Below are positions 8,777 to 17,818 of a stretch of DNA of 34,891 nucleotides, one piece after another. The DNA lies in NCBI GenBank assembly GCA_902511425.1, contig CABXFE010000012.1, positions 1 to 34,891 on the forward strand, given 5' to 3'. The stretch comes from an uncultured SAR86 cluster bacterium. Its GTDB lineage: Bacteria; Pseudomonadota; Gammaproteobacteria; Magnimaribacterales; D2472. Position 1 is the first letter of the stretch. Each line of letters opens with the position of its first letter. Under the pieces are notes generated by a model. The model was not told the DNA's origin. It did not search any database and saw only the letters and a program-made list of their open reading frames with translations. The translations under genes and the position numbers were made by a program.

Positions 8777-8782
8777 ATTATA
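8777..8782 (-). promoter_or_regulatory. Candidate -10 box for glutamate dehydrogenase
   Basis: A perfect TATAAT lies on the minus strand 24 bases before the TTG start, which would leave a short leader containing the AAGGGGGT ribosome site. No clear -35 is visible. Confidence 0.4.
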
Positions 8783-8795
8783 TGCTTTTTGCATC

Positions 8796-8801
8796 TATAA
8801 T
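8796..8801 (+). promoter_or_regulatory. Candidate -10 box for tRNA-His (and tig)
   Basis: A perfect TATAAT ends 12 bases before the tRNA-His 5' end. It could also drive tig, because no terminator separates the two. The -35 region is poor. Confidence 0.45.
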
Positions 8802-8813
8802 GTTTCGTTTCTT

Positions 8814-8891
8814 GGCGGGCGTAGCTCAGTTGGTTAGAGCGCTGGATTGTGGCTCCGGAGGCCGTGGGTTCGAACCCCATCGCTCGCCCCA
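8814..8891 (+). tRNA. tRNA-His (anticodon GUG)
   Basis: The acceptor GCGGGCG (8815-8821) pairs with CGCTCGC, allowing one G-T wobble. The extra G at 8814 faces C73 at 8888, the histidine tRNA identity pair. The anticodon loop TTGTGGC holds GTG at 8849-8851 within stem CTGGA/TCCGG. The T arm GGGTTCGAACCCC is clear, and CCA is encoded at 8889-8891. The tig start codon is only 19 bases further on. Confidence 0.97.
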
Positions 8892-8910
8892 TTAAAATTA
8901 GATAAATAAA

Positions 8911-10212
8911 ATGACTAGCAAAATAAAAAAACTTAAAGATTTAGAGCGCAAACTAACTGTGTCAGTTCCGGTTGAGGATTACGAAAAAAAATATGGTGGC
9001 AAGCTTTCAAAGATCAAATCAACAGCAAAACTTGACGGTTTTAGAAAAGGGAATGTTCCAAACGATGTTCTTAAACAACGATATGGAGATTCAATCCACT
9101 ATGAAGTTTTAAACGAGCTTATTCAGGAAAGTTACCCAAAAGAACTTCAAGAGCAGAATATTAAACCTGCATCTTCACCTGCCATTAGCATAGAGAACGA
9201 AGACGCGACAAAACCTATTTCATATTCAGCAGTTTTCGAAGTTTTTCCGGAAATCAAACCAAAGCTTTCGCGGTGGAAAAGTTTTGAAAAGTCTGAAATC
9301 ACCATGGATGACTCAGATATAGATTTAGCCATTGATGATATTTTAGAAAGATATTGTGAATGGAAGAAAGTTGACAGAGCAGCTGCAGAAAAAGATCAAG
9401 CAGTGATCGATTTTGAAGGAAAAATTGATGGCGAGGGATTTGAAGGAAATGAATCTAAAGATTTTAAATTAGTTATCGGTTCAAAATCTATGATTCCAGG
9501 ATTTGAGGATAACCTAATCGGCAAAAAATCTGGAGATAGTTTTTCATTTAAAACAAATTTTCCAGAAGATTACTTTAAAAATGATTTAGCTGGCAAGGAA
9601 ACCGAGTTTTTTATTACTGTTCATGAAGTGCAAGAGATGAACAAAGCTAAAATTGATAAAGAGCTCTTTGAAAAACTAGCAATGGAAGATGTATCTGATG
9701 AAAGCAGCTTTCGTGCCGAGATCTCAAAACGAATGGAAGGAGAGATTAAGCAACAAGAAAAATCTCTTACTAAAGAGTCAATTTATGAGACACTTCTTCA
9801 AAGCAACGATTTTAAAGTACCGAATGCTACTGTTGCTGAGCAGGCTGAGCTAATGCGCAAAGATTCGTTAATGCGAATGGGTCAAACATCTGAAAATGCT
9901 CCTGAAGATCTTTTTCCAATAGAAGAGTTCAAAGAAAATGCTGAAAAAAGAGTAAGGTTGGACCTTTTATTTTCTGCCTTGATTCAAAAATATGAACTTG
10001 AAGTCAAAGAAGATGATTTGAATGCTTTTATAGATGAGGAAGCAGAGAAGTATAAGGATGCAGAGCAATTTAGGTCATGGATTCAAAGTCAACCTCAGCA
10101 ACTAGATCAATACCGAATGGTAATTTTAGAAAACTTGCTCATTGAAAAATTAGATTCTGCCCTTAAATCTAAAGTAAAGGTGATAAAATTTTCAGAACTC
10201 GCAAATAAATAA
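8911..10212 (+). CDS. tig: Trigger factor, ribosome-bound chaperone
   Basis: Trigger factor binds the ribosome exit tunnel and shields nascent chains; it also has peptidyl-prolyl isomerase activity. The 433-residue protein has the ribosome-docking signature GFRKGNVP at 43-50 in its N-terminal domain, an FKBP-type isomerase domain at about 155-245 (FEGKIDGEGFEG, then MIPGFEDNLIG), and a helical C-terminal domain. It starts 19 bases after the tRNA-His CCA, without a Shine-Dalgarno sequence, so its mRNA may be released by tRNA 3' processing. clpP follows after three bases. Confidence 0.97.
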   Translation: MTSKIKKLKDLERKLTVSVPVEDYEKKYGGKLSKIKSTAKLDGFRKGNVPNDVLKQRYGDSIHYEVLNELIQESYPKELQEQNIKPASSPAISIENEDATKPISYSAVFEVFPEIKPKLSRWKSFEKSEITMDDSDIDLAIDDILERYCEWKKVDRAAAEKDQAVIDFEGKIDGEGFEGNESKDFKLVIGSKSMIPGFEDNLIGKKSGDSFSFKTNFPEDYFKNDLAGKETEFFITVHEVQEMNKAKIDKELFEKLAMEDVSDESSFRAEISKRMEGEIKQQEKSLTKESIYETLLQSNDFKVPNATVAEQAELMRKDSLMRMGQTSENAPEDLFPIEEFKENAEKRVRLDLLFSALIQKYELEVKEDDLNAFIDEEAEKYKDAEQFRSWIQSQPQQLDQYRMVILENLLIEKLDSALKSKVKVIKFSELANK

Positions 10213-10215
10213 ATT

Positions 10216-10830
10216 ATGGAAAAAATAAATTCTGGTTTGGTGCCGATGGTTGTAGAGCAAACTCCTCGAGGGGAGCGTGCCTTTGATATTTATTCTAGAT
10301 TATTAAAAGAGAGAATTATATTTTTGTCTGGTCCCATAGATGATTATATTTCAAACCTAGTCGTCGCACAGCTTCTATTTTTAGAATCAGAAAATCCAGA
10401 GAAAGACATTAGTATTTACATCAATTCTCCCGGAGGGGTAATTTCTTCAGGACTTGCTATTTATGACACGATGCAATTTATTGCTCCTGAAGTTTCAACC
10501 TTATGCATTGGCCAAGCCGCAAGCATGGGATCGCTTTTGCTCGCTGGTGGAGAAAAGGGTAAAAGATTTGCATTAACAAACTCTCGTATCATGATTCATC
10601 AACCGCTTGGAGGATTCCAAGGCCAAGCATCTGATTTTGAGATACATGCAAAAGAAATGCTTCTGGTAAAACAAAAGGTAAATGAGATACTTGCAAAACA
10701 CACCGGGAAAACCTTAAAGAAGGTCGAACAAGATACTGATAGAGATAATTTTCTTAACGCTAAGGAAGCCAAAGCTTATGGCATAATCGATGAAATACTA
10801 GAGAGCAGACCAACTACGAATGGAAAATAA
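10216..10830 (+). CDS. clpP: ATP-dependent Clp protease proteolytic subunit
   Basis: ClpP forms the double-ring serine protease chamber that works with ClpX (and ClpA where present). The 204 residues include the catalytic Ser103 in GQAASMGS, His128 in MIHQPLGG and Asp177 in DRDNF, a complete triad. The N-terminal [23 protein letters not shown] is typical of the family. No Shine-Dalgarno sequence is evident, and the gene begins three bases after tig. Its last 11 bases overlap clpX, which agrees with coordinated synthesis of protease and unfoldase. Confidence 0.98.
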   Translation: MEKINSGLVPMVVEQTPRGERAFDIYSRLLKERIIFLSGPIDDYISNLVVAQLLFLESENPEKDISIYINSPGGVISSGLAIYDTMQFIAPEVSTLCIGQAASMGSLLLAGGEKGKRFALTNSRIMIHQPLGGFQGQASDFEIHAKEMLLVKQKVNEILAKHTGKTLKKVEQDTDRDNFLNAKEAKAYGIIDEILESRPTTNGK

Positions 10831-12067
10831 AGATAGTAATAAATTATCATGCACTTTCTGCGGCAAAGGCCAGGAAGATGTTCGCAAGCTCATAGCTGGA
10901 CCCAGTGTTTATATATGTGACGAATGCGTAGATTTATGTAATGACATCATAGAAGAAGAGGTGAAGGCGGAGGATGAAGAGGTTATAGATGTTCTTCCAT
11001 CTCCCCTAGAAATCTTTAAACAACTTGATGACTATGTCATTGGCCAAGAAAAAGCTAAAAAAACTTTATCAGTTGCTGTTTATAACCACTATAAACGTTT
11101 AAGGTCTAATGCTAAAAAAGATGAGATAGAGCTGCAAAAAAGCAATGTTTTGCTTCTTGGGCCTACTGGAAGTGGTAAAACTTTATTGGCTCAGACTTTA
11201 GCAAGAGTGTTGAATGTTCCCTTTACTATTGCAGATGCAACAACGCTAACCGAAGCTGGTTATGTTGGTGAAGATGTTGAAAACATAATACAAAAGCTTT
11301 TACAAAAATGTGACTATGACCCAGATAAAGCTGCTCTTGGAATTGTTTATATCGATGAGATCGATAAGATCGCCAGAAAATCAGATAATCCATCTATAAC
11401 GAGAGACGTATCAGGTGAGGGTGTTCAGCAAGCATTGCTCAAATTGATAGAGGGAACAGTTGCATCAATTCCTCCCCAAGGAGGTAGAAAACATCCCCAG
11501 CAAGAATTTATTCAAATCGATACTTCAAATATATTATTCATTTGTGGTGGTGCATTTTCTGGAATAGATGAGGTAATTAAGCATCGAACTGACAAATCAG
11601 GCATTGGCTTTGGTGCTGCGGTTAAAGATACTCAGGCATCTGTTGCCTCAATTGTGGAAACTTTGGAGCCTGAAGATCTTGTTAAATTTGGCTTAATTCC
11701 TGAATTTGTAGGTAGATTGCCAGTTATATCAACATTGCATGAGCTTGATGAAGAAGCCTTAGTTAGAATCCTTCAAGAACCAAAAAATGCTTTGGTAAAC
11801 CAATACAAATATTTGTTTGATATTGATGAGGTTGAACTAGATTTTCGTACAGAAGCCTTGCTAGAGATTGCAAAGAAAGCCCTACAAAGAAAAACAGGTG
11901 CCAGAGGTCTCAGATCAATTATGGAAGAGTTATTAATGGATACAATGTTCGAGCTTCCTAATGTAGATCTAGAAAAAGTTATCGTTGATGAAAACTCTGT
12001 TTTGCACTCAACAGATCCAATTAAGGTATATAAGACTCCTAAGAAAAAATCTTCCTCTGCTGGTTGA
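10820..12067 (+). CDS. clpX: Clp protease ATP-binding subunit, AAA+ unfoldase
   Basis: ClpX recognises tagged substrates and threads them into ClpP. The N-terminal zinc domain has Cys11, Cys14, Cys33 and Cys36 (CTFCGKG, then [10 protein letters not shown]). The AAA+ module shows Walker A GPTGSGKT at 114-121, the pore loop GYVGEDVE near 147-154 and Walker B VYIDEID at 176-182. The length of 415 residues is standard. The ATG lies inside clpP; the cysteine motif follows directly, so no other start fits. The stop codon overlaps the -35 element of a possible lon promoter. Confidence 0.98.
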   Translation: MENKDSNKLSCTFCGKGQEDVRKLIAGPSVYICDECVDLCNDIIEEEVKAEDEEVIDVLPSPLEIFKQLDDYVIGQEKAKKTLSVAVYNHYKRLRSNAKKDEIELQKSNVLLLGPTGSGKTLLAQTLARVLNVPFTIADATTLTEAGYVGEDVENIIQKLLQKCDYDPDKAALGIVYIDEIDKIARKSDNPSITRDVSGEGVQQALLKLIEGTVASIPPQGGRKHPQQEFIQIDTSNILFICGGAFSGIDEVIKHRTDKSGIGFGAAVKDTQASVASIVETLEPEDLVKFGLIPEFVGRLPVISTLHELDEEALVRILQEPKNALVNQYKYLFDIDEVELDFRTEALLEIAKKALQRKTGARGLRSIMEELLMDTMFELPNVDLEKVIVDENSVLHSTDPIKVYKTPKKKSSSAG

Positions 12068-12091
12068 ATTTAATTAATTCCCCCTCATTAT
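12063..12091 (+). promoter_or_regulatory. Candidate heat-shock (sigma-32-like) promoter for lon
   Basis: GTTGAAT at 12063-12069 resembles the sigma-32 -35 (CTTGAAA), and a run of five Cs followed by TCAT at 12080-12088 resembles its -10 (CCCCATnT), with a spacing of about 11 bases, the short end of the accepted range. lon is a known heat-shock gene in relatives. A sigma-70 reading (TTGAAT, 16 bases, CATTAT) fits the same bases, so the sigma factor is not settled. Confidence 0.4.
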
Positions 12092-12097
12092 ATTTAT

Positions 12098-14509
12098 ATG
12101 GCTAGTATAAAATATGATCTCCCGCTTATTCCCCTAAGAGACGTAGTAGTTTTTCCAGGCGTCGTTTCAACTTTATTTGTTGGCAGGAATAAATCCATCA
12201 ATGCTCTTAATGCTGCAATGGCTGGGGAGAAGAAAATAGTTCTAGCAGCCCAAAAAGATGGCTCTTTGGATGCTCCTTTGTTTGATGACTTATTTAAGGT
12301 TGCAACTATTGCTAATATTCTTCAATTAATTAAATTGCCAGATGGAACCGTAAAAGTTCTAGTTGAGGGTTCGCACCGAGCGCAAATGGATTCCCTAGAG
12401 TCAGATACTAAGTTTTCTAAGGTAAGGGTTACCTTAATTGCTGAGTCTGCAATTGATGCAAAAGATGGTGAAAATCTCGCAAGGTTTATCAAAGCTAAGT
12501 TCCATGATTTTATAAAAATTACAAAAAAAATTGCTCCAGAAGTTCTGGCATCAATTGATGCGCTAGATGACTTATCCAGAATCATTGATTCAATAGCCGG
12601 CCATTTACCAATGGAAATTAAGCAAAAGCAAGAAATTCTTGAAACAGCTGACTTTCAACTAAGAGCCGAAATCCTCATTGCATACATCGAATCTCAATTA
12701 GATGTGATGGATGTGGACAAAAGAATTCGAAATAGAGTCAAAGGGCAGATGGAAAAATCTCAACGTGAGTATTACTTAAATGAGCAAATTAAAGCTGCTC
12801 AAAAAGAACTGGGTGATATCAGTGAAGAGGGTGATGAAATTTCACAACTAGAAGAGGACATTGCTAAAGCTGGAATGTCAAAAGAGGCGCTCAAAAAAGC
12901 AAATAATGAATTTACTAAATTTAAGCAAATGTCTCCTATGTCAGCCGAAGCATCAGTTGTTCGCTCGTATCTAGATTGGCTAACTGGCATCCCTTGGAAA
13001 AAAAGAAGTAAAGTTAAATCAAATCTTAAGTCAGCAATAGAAATCTTAAACGAAGATCATTTTGGTTTAGACGAAGTCAAGGAAAGAATTTTAGAATATT
13101 TAGCAGTTCAACAAAGGGTCAAAAAATTAAAAGCACCAGTTCTCTGTCTGGTAGGCCCTCCTGGTGTGGGCAAAACATCACTTGGGAAATCTATTGCAAG
13201 AGCAACCAACAGAAAGTTTGCGCGTATGTCTTTGGGCGGGGTCAGAGATGAGGCAGAAATTAGAGGACATCGAAGAACATACATAGGATCTATGCCTGGA
13301 AAGATTGTGCAAAAGCTATCGAAAGTTGAAGTAAAAAATCCGCTTTTTTTGTTAGATGAAATTGACAAAATGGGTATGGATCATCGTGGAGACCCGGCAT
13401 CAGCGCTCTTAGAAGTTTTGGATCCAGAGCAAAATAATACTTTTTCAGATCATTATCTAGAAGTCGATTTTGATCTTTCTGAGGTCATGTTTGTGTGTAC
13501 TGCAAACAGTCTTAATATTCCTGGCCCATTGCTTGATCGGATGGAGATAATCAGGTTGCCGGGCTACATAGAAGATGAAAAATTAAATATAGCAAAGCAA
13601 TACCTAATACCTAAACAGCTCGAAAGAAATGGGCTTGAGGAAGAAGAGGTTAAGCTCAGTGATAAATCTATTTTAGATATTGTTAGACACTACACAAGAG
13701 AGGCTGGAGTCCGGGGTCTTGAGAGGCAAATTGCAAAAATTTTTAGAAAATCGGTTAAAGAAAGAGTGCTTGCAGATCCAAATAAGATTAAATCCTCAAT
13801 TAATATCACGCCAAAGAACTTAGAGAAGTATTGCGGCGTTCCTAAATTTAAATTTGGTGAAGCTGACGTTGAAGACATCGTTGGTAAGGTTGCTGGTTTA
13901 GCATGGACTGAAGTTGGAGGAGAGCTTTTGACAATAGAGTCCTCATATGTACCAGGCAAAGGACAGGTAATTAAAACAGGGTCTTTGGGTGATGTTATGC
14001 AGGAGTCCATTCAGGCAGCATTGACAGTTGTTCGTTCAAGATCAGATAAGCTTGGTATCCCAACAAATTTTTATGAAAAATTTGATGTTCATATTCATGT
14101 TCCCGATGGCGCCACTCCCAAAGATGGACCTAGTGCAGGTGTTGGCATGTGTACGGCGATGATTTCGGTTTTTACTGGAATCCCTGTGCGTTCGGACACT
14201 GCTATGACAGGTGAAATTACTCTTCATGGTCAAGTCACAAAGATTGGCGGTCTTAAAGAAAAGCTTCTTGCAGCTAAACGAGGGGGAATCAAGAGGGTAA
14301 TTATTCCTGAAGATAATTCAGCTGATTTAAGAGAGATACCATCCCAAATAACTCATGCTTTAGAAATACTTCCAGTAAGATGGGTTGATGAGGCTATATC
14401 ACATGCTCTTACTTCAGAACCAAAACCCATTAAAAAAAGAAGGAGCTCTAAAAGTCTTACCAAATCAAAAACATCAACCTCAAGAGCAACTTCTAGAAAA
14501 CCCCATTAG
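12098..14509 (+). CDS. lon: ATP-dependent Lon protease
   Basis: Lon is a cytosolic AAA+ serine protease degrading misfolded and short-lived regulatory proteins. The 803 residues comprise an N-terminal LAN domain (opening [13 protein letters not shown]), a coiled linker at about 200-275, Walker A GPPGVGKT at 353-360, Walker [10 protein letters not shown] at about 417-425, and the protease domain with the Ser679-Lys722 dyad in DGPSAGVGM and [15 protein letters not shown]. The C-terminal tail is rich in Lys, Ser and Thr. There is no Shine-Dalgarno sequence before the ATG, and the likely promoter lies within 35 bases of it, so the leader would be very short or absent. Confidence 0.98.
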   Translation: MASIKYDLPLIPLRDVVVFPGVVSTLFVGRNKSINALNAAMAGEKKIVLAAQKDGSLDAPLFDDLFKVATIANILQLIKLPDGTVKVLVEGSHRAQMDSLESDTKFSKVRVTLIAESAIDAKDGENLARFIKAKFHDFIKITKKIAPEVLASIDALDDLSRIIDSIAGHLPMEIKQKQEILETADFQLRAEILIAYIESQLDVMDVDKRIRNRVKGQMEKSQREYYLNEQIKAAQKELGDISEEGDEISQLEEDIAKAGMSKEALKKANNEFTKFKQMSPMSAEASVVRSYLDWLTGIPWKKRSKVKSNLKSAIEILNEDHFGLDEVKERILEYLAVQQRVKKLKAPVLCLVGPPGVGKTSLGKSIARATNRKFARMSLGGVRDEAEIRGHRRTYIGSMPGKIVQKLSKVEVKNPLFLLDEIDKMGMDHRGDPASALLEVLDPEQNNTFSDHYLEVDFDLSEVMFVCTANSLNIPGPLLDRMEIIRLPGYIEDEKLNIAKQYLIPKQLERNGLEEEEVKLSDKSILDIVRHYTREAGVRGLERQIAKIFRKSVKERVLADPNKIKSSINITPKNLEKYCGVPKFKFGEADVEDIVGKVAGLAWTEVGGELLTIESSYVPGKGQVIKTGSLGDVMQESIQAALTVVRSRSDKLGIPTNFYEKFDVHIHVPDGATPKDGPSAGVGMCTAMISVFTGIPVRSDTAMTGEITLHGQVTKIGGLKEKLLAAKRGGIKRVIIPEDNSADLREIPSQITHALEILPVRWVDEAISHALTSEPKPIKKRRSSKSLTKSKTSTSRATSRKPH

Positions 14510-14524
14510 AATAGGTTTTAAAGC

Positions 14525-14553
14525 TTGACATTTTCCCTGTGATAGCTTTTCAT
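14525..14553 (+). promoter_or_regulatory. Candidate sigma-70 promoter of hupB
   Basis: A perfect TTGACA at 14525-14530 is followed after 17 bases by TTTCAT (four of six) at 14548-14553. The gene behind it is a highly expressed nucleoid protein with its own terminator and a strong AGAGGAG ribosome site, which supports a dedicated promoter here. Confidence 0.55.
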
Positions 14554-14589
14554 AGGCTTAGGTACATTAATTAACCAGAGGAGAATTCA

Positions 14590-14868
14590 ATGAATAAATC
14601 AGACTTAGTAGATGCAGTTGCTTCATCAGCAGATGTTACCAAAGCTTCAGCTGGAAGAGCTGTTGATGCGGTTTTAGATTCAATCGGTGATGCGTTAGGT
14701 AAAGGCGACACAGTTTCGCTTGTAGGTTTTGGAACATTTTCAGTTAGACATAGAGCTGCTAGAGAAGGTAGAAACCCACAAACAGGTGCTTCAATGCATA
14801 TTGCAGCATCAAAAGTTCCAGGCTTTAAAGCTGGTAAAGGATTAAAAGATAAAGTTAAGAATTCTTAA
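14590..14868 (+). CDS. hupB: DNA-binding protein HU (beta type)
   Basis: HU is a small basic dimer that bends and compacts DNA in the nucleoid. The 92 residues show the helical N-terminal half, GFGTF at 46-50 and the beta-arm tip RNPQTG at 61-66 with the intercalating proline at 63. The place between lon and ppiD matches hupB of other gammaproteobacteria. A strong Shine-Dalgarno sequence (AGAGGAG) precedes the ATG, in contrast to lon and tig. With its own promoter and terminator it is probably monocistronic and abundant. Confidence 0.97.
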   Translation: MNKSDLVDAVASSADVTKASAGRAVDAVLDSIGDALGKGDTVSLVGFGTFSVRHRAAREGRNPQTGASMHIAASKVPGFKAGKGLKDKVKNS

Positions 14869-14892
14869 TAAACTTTAGATTTTAAATCTTCT

Positions 14893-14921
14893 AAAAAGGG
14901 GTGCATAAGCGCCCTTTTTTT
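14893..14921 (+). terminator. Intrinsic terminator after hupB
   Basis: Stem GGGTGC/GCGCCC (14899-14904 with 14909-14914), loop ATAA, followed by seven Ts, with an A run on the 5' side able to extend the stem. It lies 24 bases past the hupB stop. Confidence 0.88.
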
Positions 14922-14959
14922 ATGTATGATTGTTAGCTTTTAAATAGGATGCATTACGA

Positions 14960-16822
14960 ATGTTAGAGTTACTTAGAAACTTCTTATCAGGCAAAAGAGT
15001 TATCATTATTGCGATCTTGCTCGCAATACCTTTTGTTTTTTTTGGGTCCACTTCATTTGGCACAACCTTCACCAGTTTTGGAACTGTTAATGATGAGCCT
15101 GTCACGCAAATGGATGTCACTATTGCAACTGGTCAAGTTTCTCAAAGATTACAATCAATTTATGGAGAAGATTTTTCTTTGGACGATTTAGATGAAGAGG
15201 TTTCCCTTGGCCTAATTAAAAATGAAATTATTAATCAAAAAACTCTTTTGTCTCAAGCAAGGAGCCTTGGTCTAATGGTGCCTGAGAAAATAGCAAAACA
15301 AGAAATTATCAATCTTGAGGGATTTCAGGGCGAAAATGGCTTCGATCAAACCCTTTTTGAATCTACCATTAGATCAAATGGCTGGACTCCTGAAGAATAT
15401 ATCGCTCTTGTGCAAGAGACCCTTACAATAGAAAAACTTGTCTCTGCAATGGGGGTAACAGCTTTTCCACTAGATAGTGATTTGAATTCATTAGCATCAA
15501 TGCTTGAAACCTCAAGAGATATAGATTTTATAAAAATTAATAAAGAGGCTTTGGTTAATCAGCAAGAAGCTGGCCTCGAAGAAGCTCAAGACTTTTATGA
15601 CAATAATCAATTTTTATTTCTGTCTAAAGAAAAAAGAGATTTTTCATACTTTGTCATATCTTATGAGGCATATAAAAATCAAGTAACAGTCCCTGAGGGC
15701 TATATTGATGAAGCATATGCCGATTATCTAAATGATACAGAGGAACAATTACAAAATAGAATTTCACATTTGATGATTGAAAAATCAAACTACGATAGCT
15801 CATCTCTAGCATATGAAAAAATAAATTCGATATTTAATCGTTTGCAAGTAAAAGAACTCTCATTTGAAGATGCTGTTTCTGAATCAAGTGATGATCTTGC
15901 CTCAAAAGATTCTGGTGGTGATTTGGGGCTTTCATCTGGAGATGCATTTCCAGAGGAGTTTGAGAGTGCAATTTTGTCAATGCAGTTAAGTTCTATAAGC
16001 CCAATCATTGAGCTCGAAGATTCATTTCACATATTGAAATTAACTGAAATTATTGAACCTCAGATAAACACAAAGTCTGAAATGTCAGAGCAATTAATGA
16101 ATGAGTTAATTGATGCAGAGGCATTGGCGTTGCTGGAAGATGATTTTTTAAACTTAGAGTCACTGGTGCTTGAGGGAGCAACAATTAACGAGCTGGCGGA
16201 ATCTATTGATGCCTCTATTCAAATAACTGGATTAAAAGATATTGAGAGTATTGGGCTTGATGGATTCAGCGGTGTATTATCTGAAGAATTATTTGACCCC
16301 TCATTACTACCAAATGCAATTCAAATTTTTGAAGGTGATGAGAGCTATGCATTTGCTCTTATGACGCAAGCATTGCAGCCAACTGTTCAGCCTTTTATTG
16401 AAGTTGCAGAGGAAGCTATTGGAGAAGTTCGGATGAACAAAGCAAACTCAATCATTATGAATTTTGCTAATGAGGCAGAGGCTGTTATTGCAGGTGAGGT
16501 TATGCTTCCAAATGAAAATAGTTTTTCAAAAGAAAGCTTTAAAGGTGTTAAAAGATTTTCATCATTGCTTCCTTCAGAAATTATTAATTCAGCTTTCGAA
16601 TCTCCTATAGGTACATTAGTTTCAGCCGAAGCTTTTAATGGAGACAGATATTGGGCCATAACCTCTAACGAAGCATCACCAACCATAGCTGAATTAGGCG
16701 ATGCTATTGAACAATACGAAGGATTTTATAACGAAAGCTTAAATCAACAACTTTCAGGGTTCATTGATAGAGCGTTTAAAGAAGGCCAAAAAGTTAGATT
16801 AAAAAATCTAGCCATTAATTAG
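14960..16822 (+). CDS. ppiD: Periplasmic folding chaperone PpiD (SurA-like, parvulin domain)
   Basis: PpiD is anchored in the inner membrane near the Sec translocon and helps newly exported proteins fold. The 620-residue protein has a short cytosolic start, one membrane segment at about 13-30 ([15 protein letters not shown]), a SurA_N-like chaperone region at about 40-200 and a parvulin (PPIC) domain at about 265-363 (RISHLMIEK, then [19 protein letters not shown]). The remainder is helical and acidic. Synteny with hupB upstream and fabI downstream supports the name. AGGA precedes the ATG at an acceptable distance. The stop overlaps the convergent fabI stop by four bases. Confidence 0.92.
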   Translation: MLELLRNFLSGKRVIIIAILLAIPFVFFGSTSFGTTFTSFGTVNDEPVTQMDVTIATGQVSQRLQSIYGEDFSLDDLDEEVSLGLIKNEIINQKTLLSQARSLGLMVPEKIAKQEIINLEGFQGENGFDQTLFESTIRSNGWTPEEYIALVQETLTIEKLVSAMGVTAFPLDSDLNSLASMLETSRDIDFIKINKEALVNQQEAGLEEAQDFYDNNQFLFLSKEKRDFSYFVISYEAYKNQVTVPEGYIDEAYADYLNDTEEQLQNRISHLMIEKSNYDSSSLAYEKINSIFNRLQVKELSFEDAVSESSDDLASKDSGGDLGLSSGDAFPEEFESAILSMQLSSISPIIELEDSFHILKLTEIIEPQINTKSEMSEQLMNELIDAEALALLEDDFLNLESLVLEGATINELAESIDASIQITGLKDIESIGLDGFSGVLSEELFDPSLLPNAIQIFEGDESYAFALMTQALQPTVQPFIEVAEEAIGEVRMNKANSIIMNFANEAEAVIAGEVMLPNENSFSKESFKGVKRFSSLLPSEIINSAFESPIGTLVSAEAFNGDRYWAITSNEASPTIAELGDAIEQYEGFYNESLNQQLSGFIDRAFKEGQKVRLKNLAIN

Positions 16823-17604
16823 TCTGCGTACTCCTCCATAGACATCGCAGCAGTATTAAAGCCTCCATCTACATAGGTAATTTCACCAGTGACGCCGCTA
16901 GCTAAGTCAGAGCATAAAAACGCTGCAACATTACCAACTTCTAGGGTTGTAACTGCTCTTCTTAAGGGAGCTCTGTTTGCATAGTTTGTTAGCATCTTTC
17001 TAAAGTTTTTCACCCCCATTGCAGCAAGAGTCTTTATTGGCCCAGCTGAAATAGCATTAACTCTTATACCATCTGGACCCATTGCAGCTGCAAGGAATCT
17101 TGTATTTGCTTCCAAACTGGCTTTAGCAAGACCCATGACATTGTAATTAGGCAGTGATTGCACAGAACCCAAATATGTAAGTGTTAGCAGAGCAGCATTT
17201 TTATTTAACATGGGCTTTGCACCTTTAGCCATAGCGGTAAAACTATATGAACTTATATCATGAGCTATTTGAAAACCCTCTCTAGTTGCAGCATCAACAA
17301 AGTTACCTTCCAATTCATTAGCAGGCGCAAAACCGATGGAGTGAACAAATCCATCAAAAGTCCCCCAATTATTTGAGAGCTCTTGGTACATTTTTGCGAT
17401 GCTGTCATCAGAAGCAACATCACATTCAAACAATAAATTAGAACCAAGCGCAGAGGCTATTTTTTCTACATTCCCCTTTAATCTTTCGCTTTGATATGTG
17501 AAGGCGAGCTCAGCGCCTTGATCATGCATTGCTTGAGCTATTCCAGCTGCAATTGAGTGCTTATTCGCAAGACCAGCAATGAGAATTTTTTTATTTTTTA
17601 ACAT
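16819..17604 (-). CDS. fabI: Enoyl-ACP reductase (NADH), FabI type
   Basis: FabI reduces trans-2-enoyl-ACP in the last step of each fatty-acid elongation cycle. From the start chosen here (ATG at 17602-17604) the protein has 261 residues, almost equal to E. coli FabI, and begins directly with the Rossmann segment [17 protein letters not shown]. The Tyr-x6-Lys active site is Tyr154-Lys161 in YNVMGLAK, with another conserved tyrosine at 144 (TLTYLG). A frame open to 17676 would add 24 unrelated residues and cross the likely -10 box, so it is rejected. This is the triclosan-sensitive class by sequence. It is convergent with ppiD. Confidence 0.96.
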   Translation of the reverse strand: MLKNKKILIAGLANKHSIAAGIAQAMHDQGAELAFTYQSERLKGNVEKIASALGSNLLFECDVASDDSIAKMYQELSNNWGTFDGFVHSIGFAPANELEGNFVDAATREGFQIAHDISSYSFTAMAKGAKPMLNKNAALLTLTYLGSVQSLPNYNVMGLAKASLEANTRFLAAAMGPDGIRVNAISAGPIKTLAAMGVKNFRKMLTNYANRAPLRRAVTTLEVGNVAAFLCSDLASGVTGEITYVDGGFNTAAMSMEEYAD

Positions 17605-17640
17605 AAATTTTTTTCTAGATAGTTGTTGAAACGGGTAATA

Positions 17641-17646
17641 ATTATA
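17641..17646 (-). promoter_or_regulatory. Candidate -10 box of fabI
   Basis: A perfect TATAAT on the minus strand lies 36 bases upstream of the chosen fabI start. The -35 is poorly conserved. The position inside the longer open frame supports the shorter fabI start. Confidence 0.4.
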
Positions 17647-17729
17647 TATCACTAAGTTAATTTCTAATAAATCCATGATTATTCAATTTATAGATTTTAT
17701 CTAGTTAATCTTTAAAATTATTTTGTTAC

Positions 17730-17759
17730 TTGTTTCTTTTCCTGAAACGGGCGTATAAT
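17730..17759 (+). promoter_or_regulatory. Candidate promoter of the first TonB-dependent receptor
   Basis: TATAAT at 17754-17759 is preceded at 18 bases by a weak TTGTTT. An inverted repeat GTTTC (17732-17736) / GAAAC (17744-17748) with a seven-base spacer sits between the boxes and could be an operator. The leader would be about 50 bases, with AGGAG at 17806-17810 as ribosome site. Confidence 0.45.
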
Positions 17760-17818
17760 CAATGACGGCATAGATTGCATAAGCATTTGTGCATTAAAAA
17801 AACTTAGGAGTATTTTAA

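Noticed and set aside
17605-17676. N-terminal extension of fabI
   Set aside because: The 24 extra residues do not match FabI, the ATG at 17604 gives the family length, and a candidate -10 box lies in the extension.
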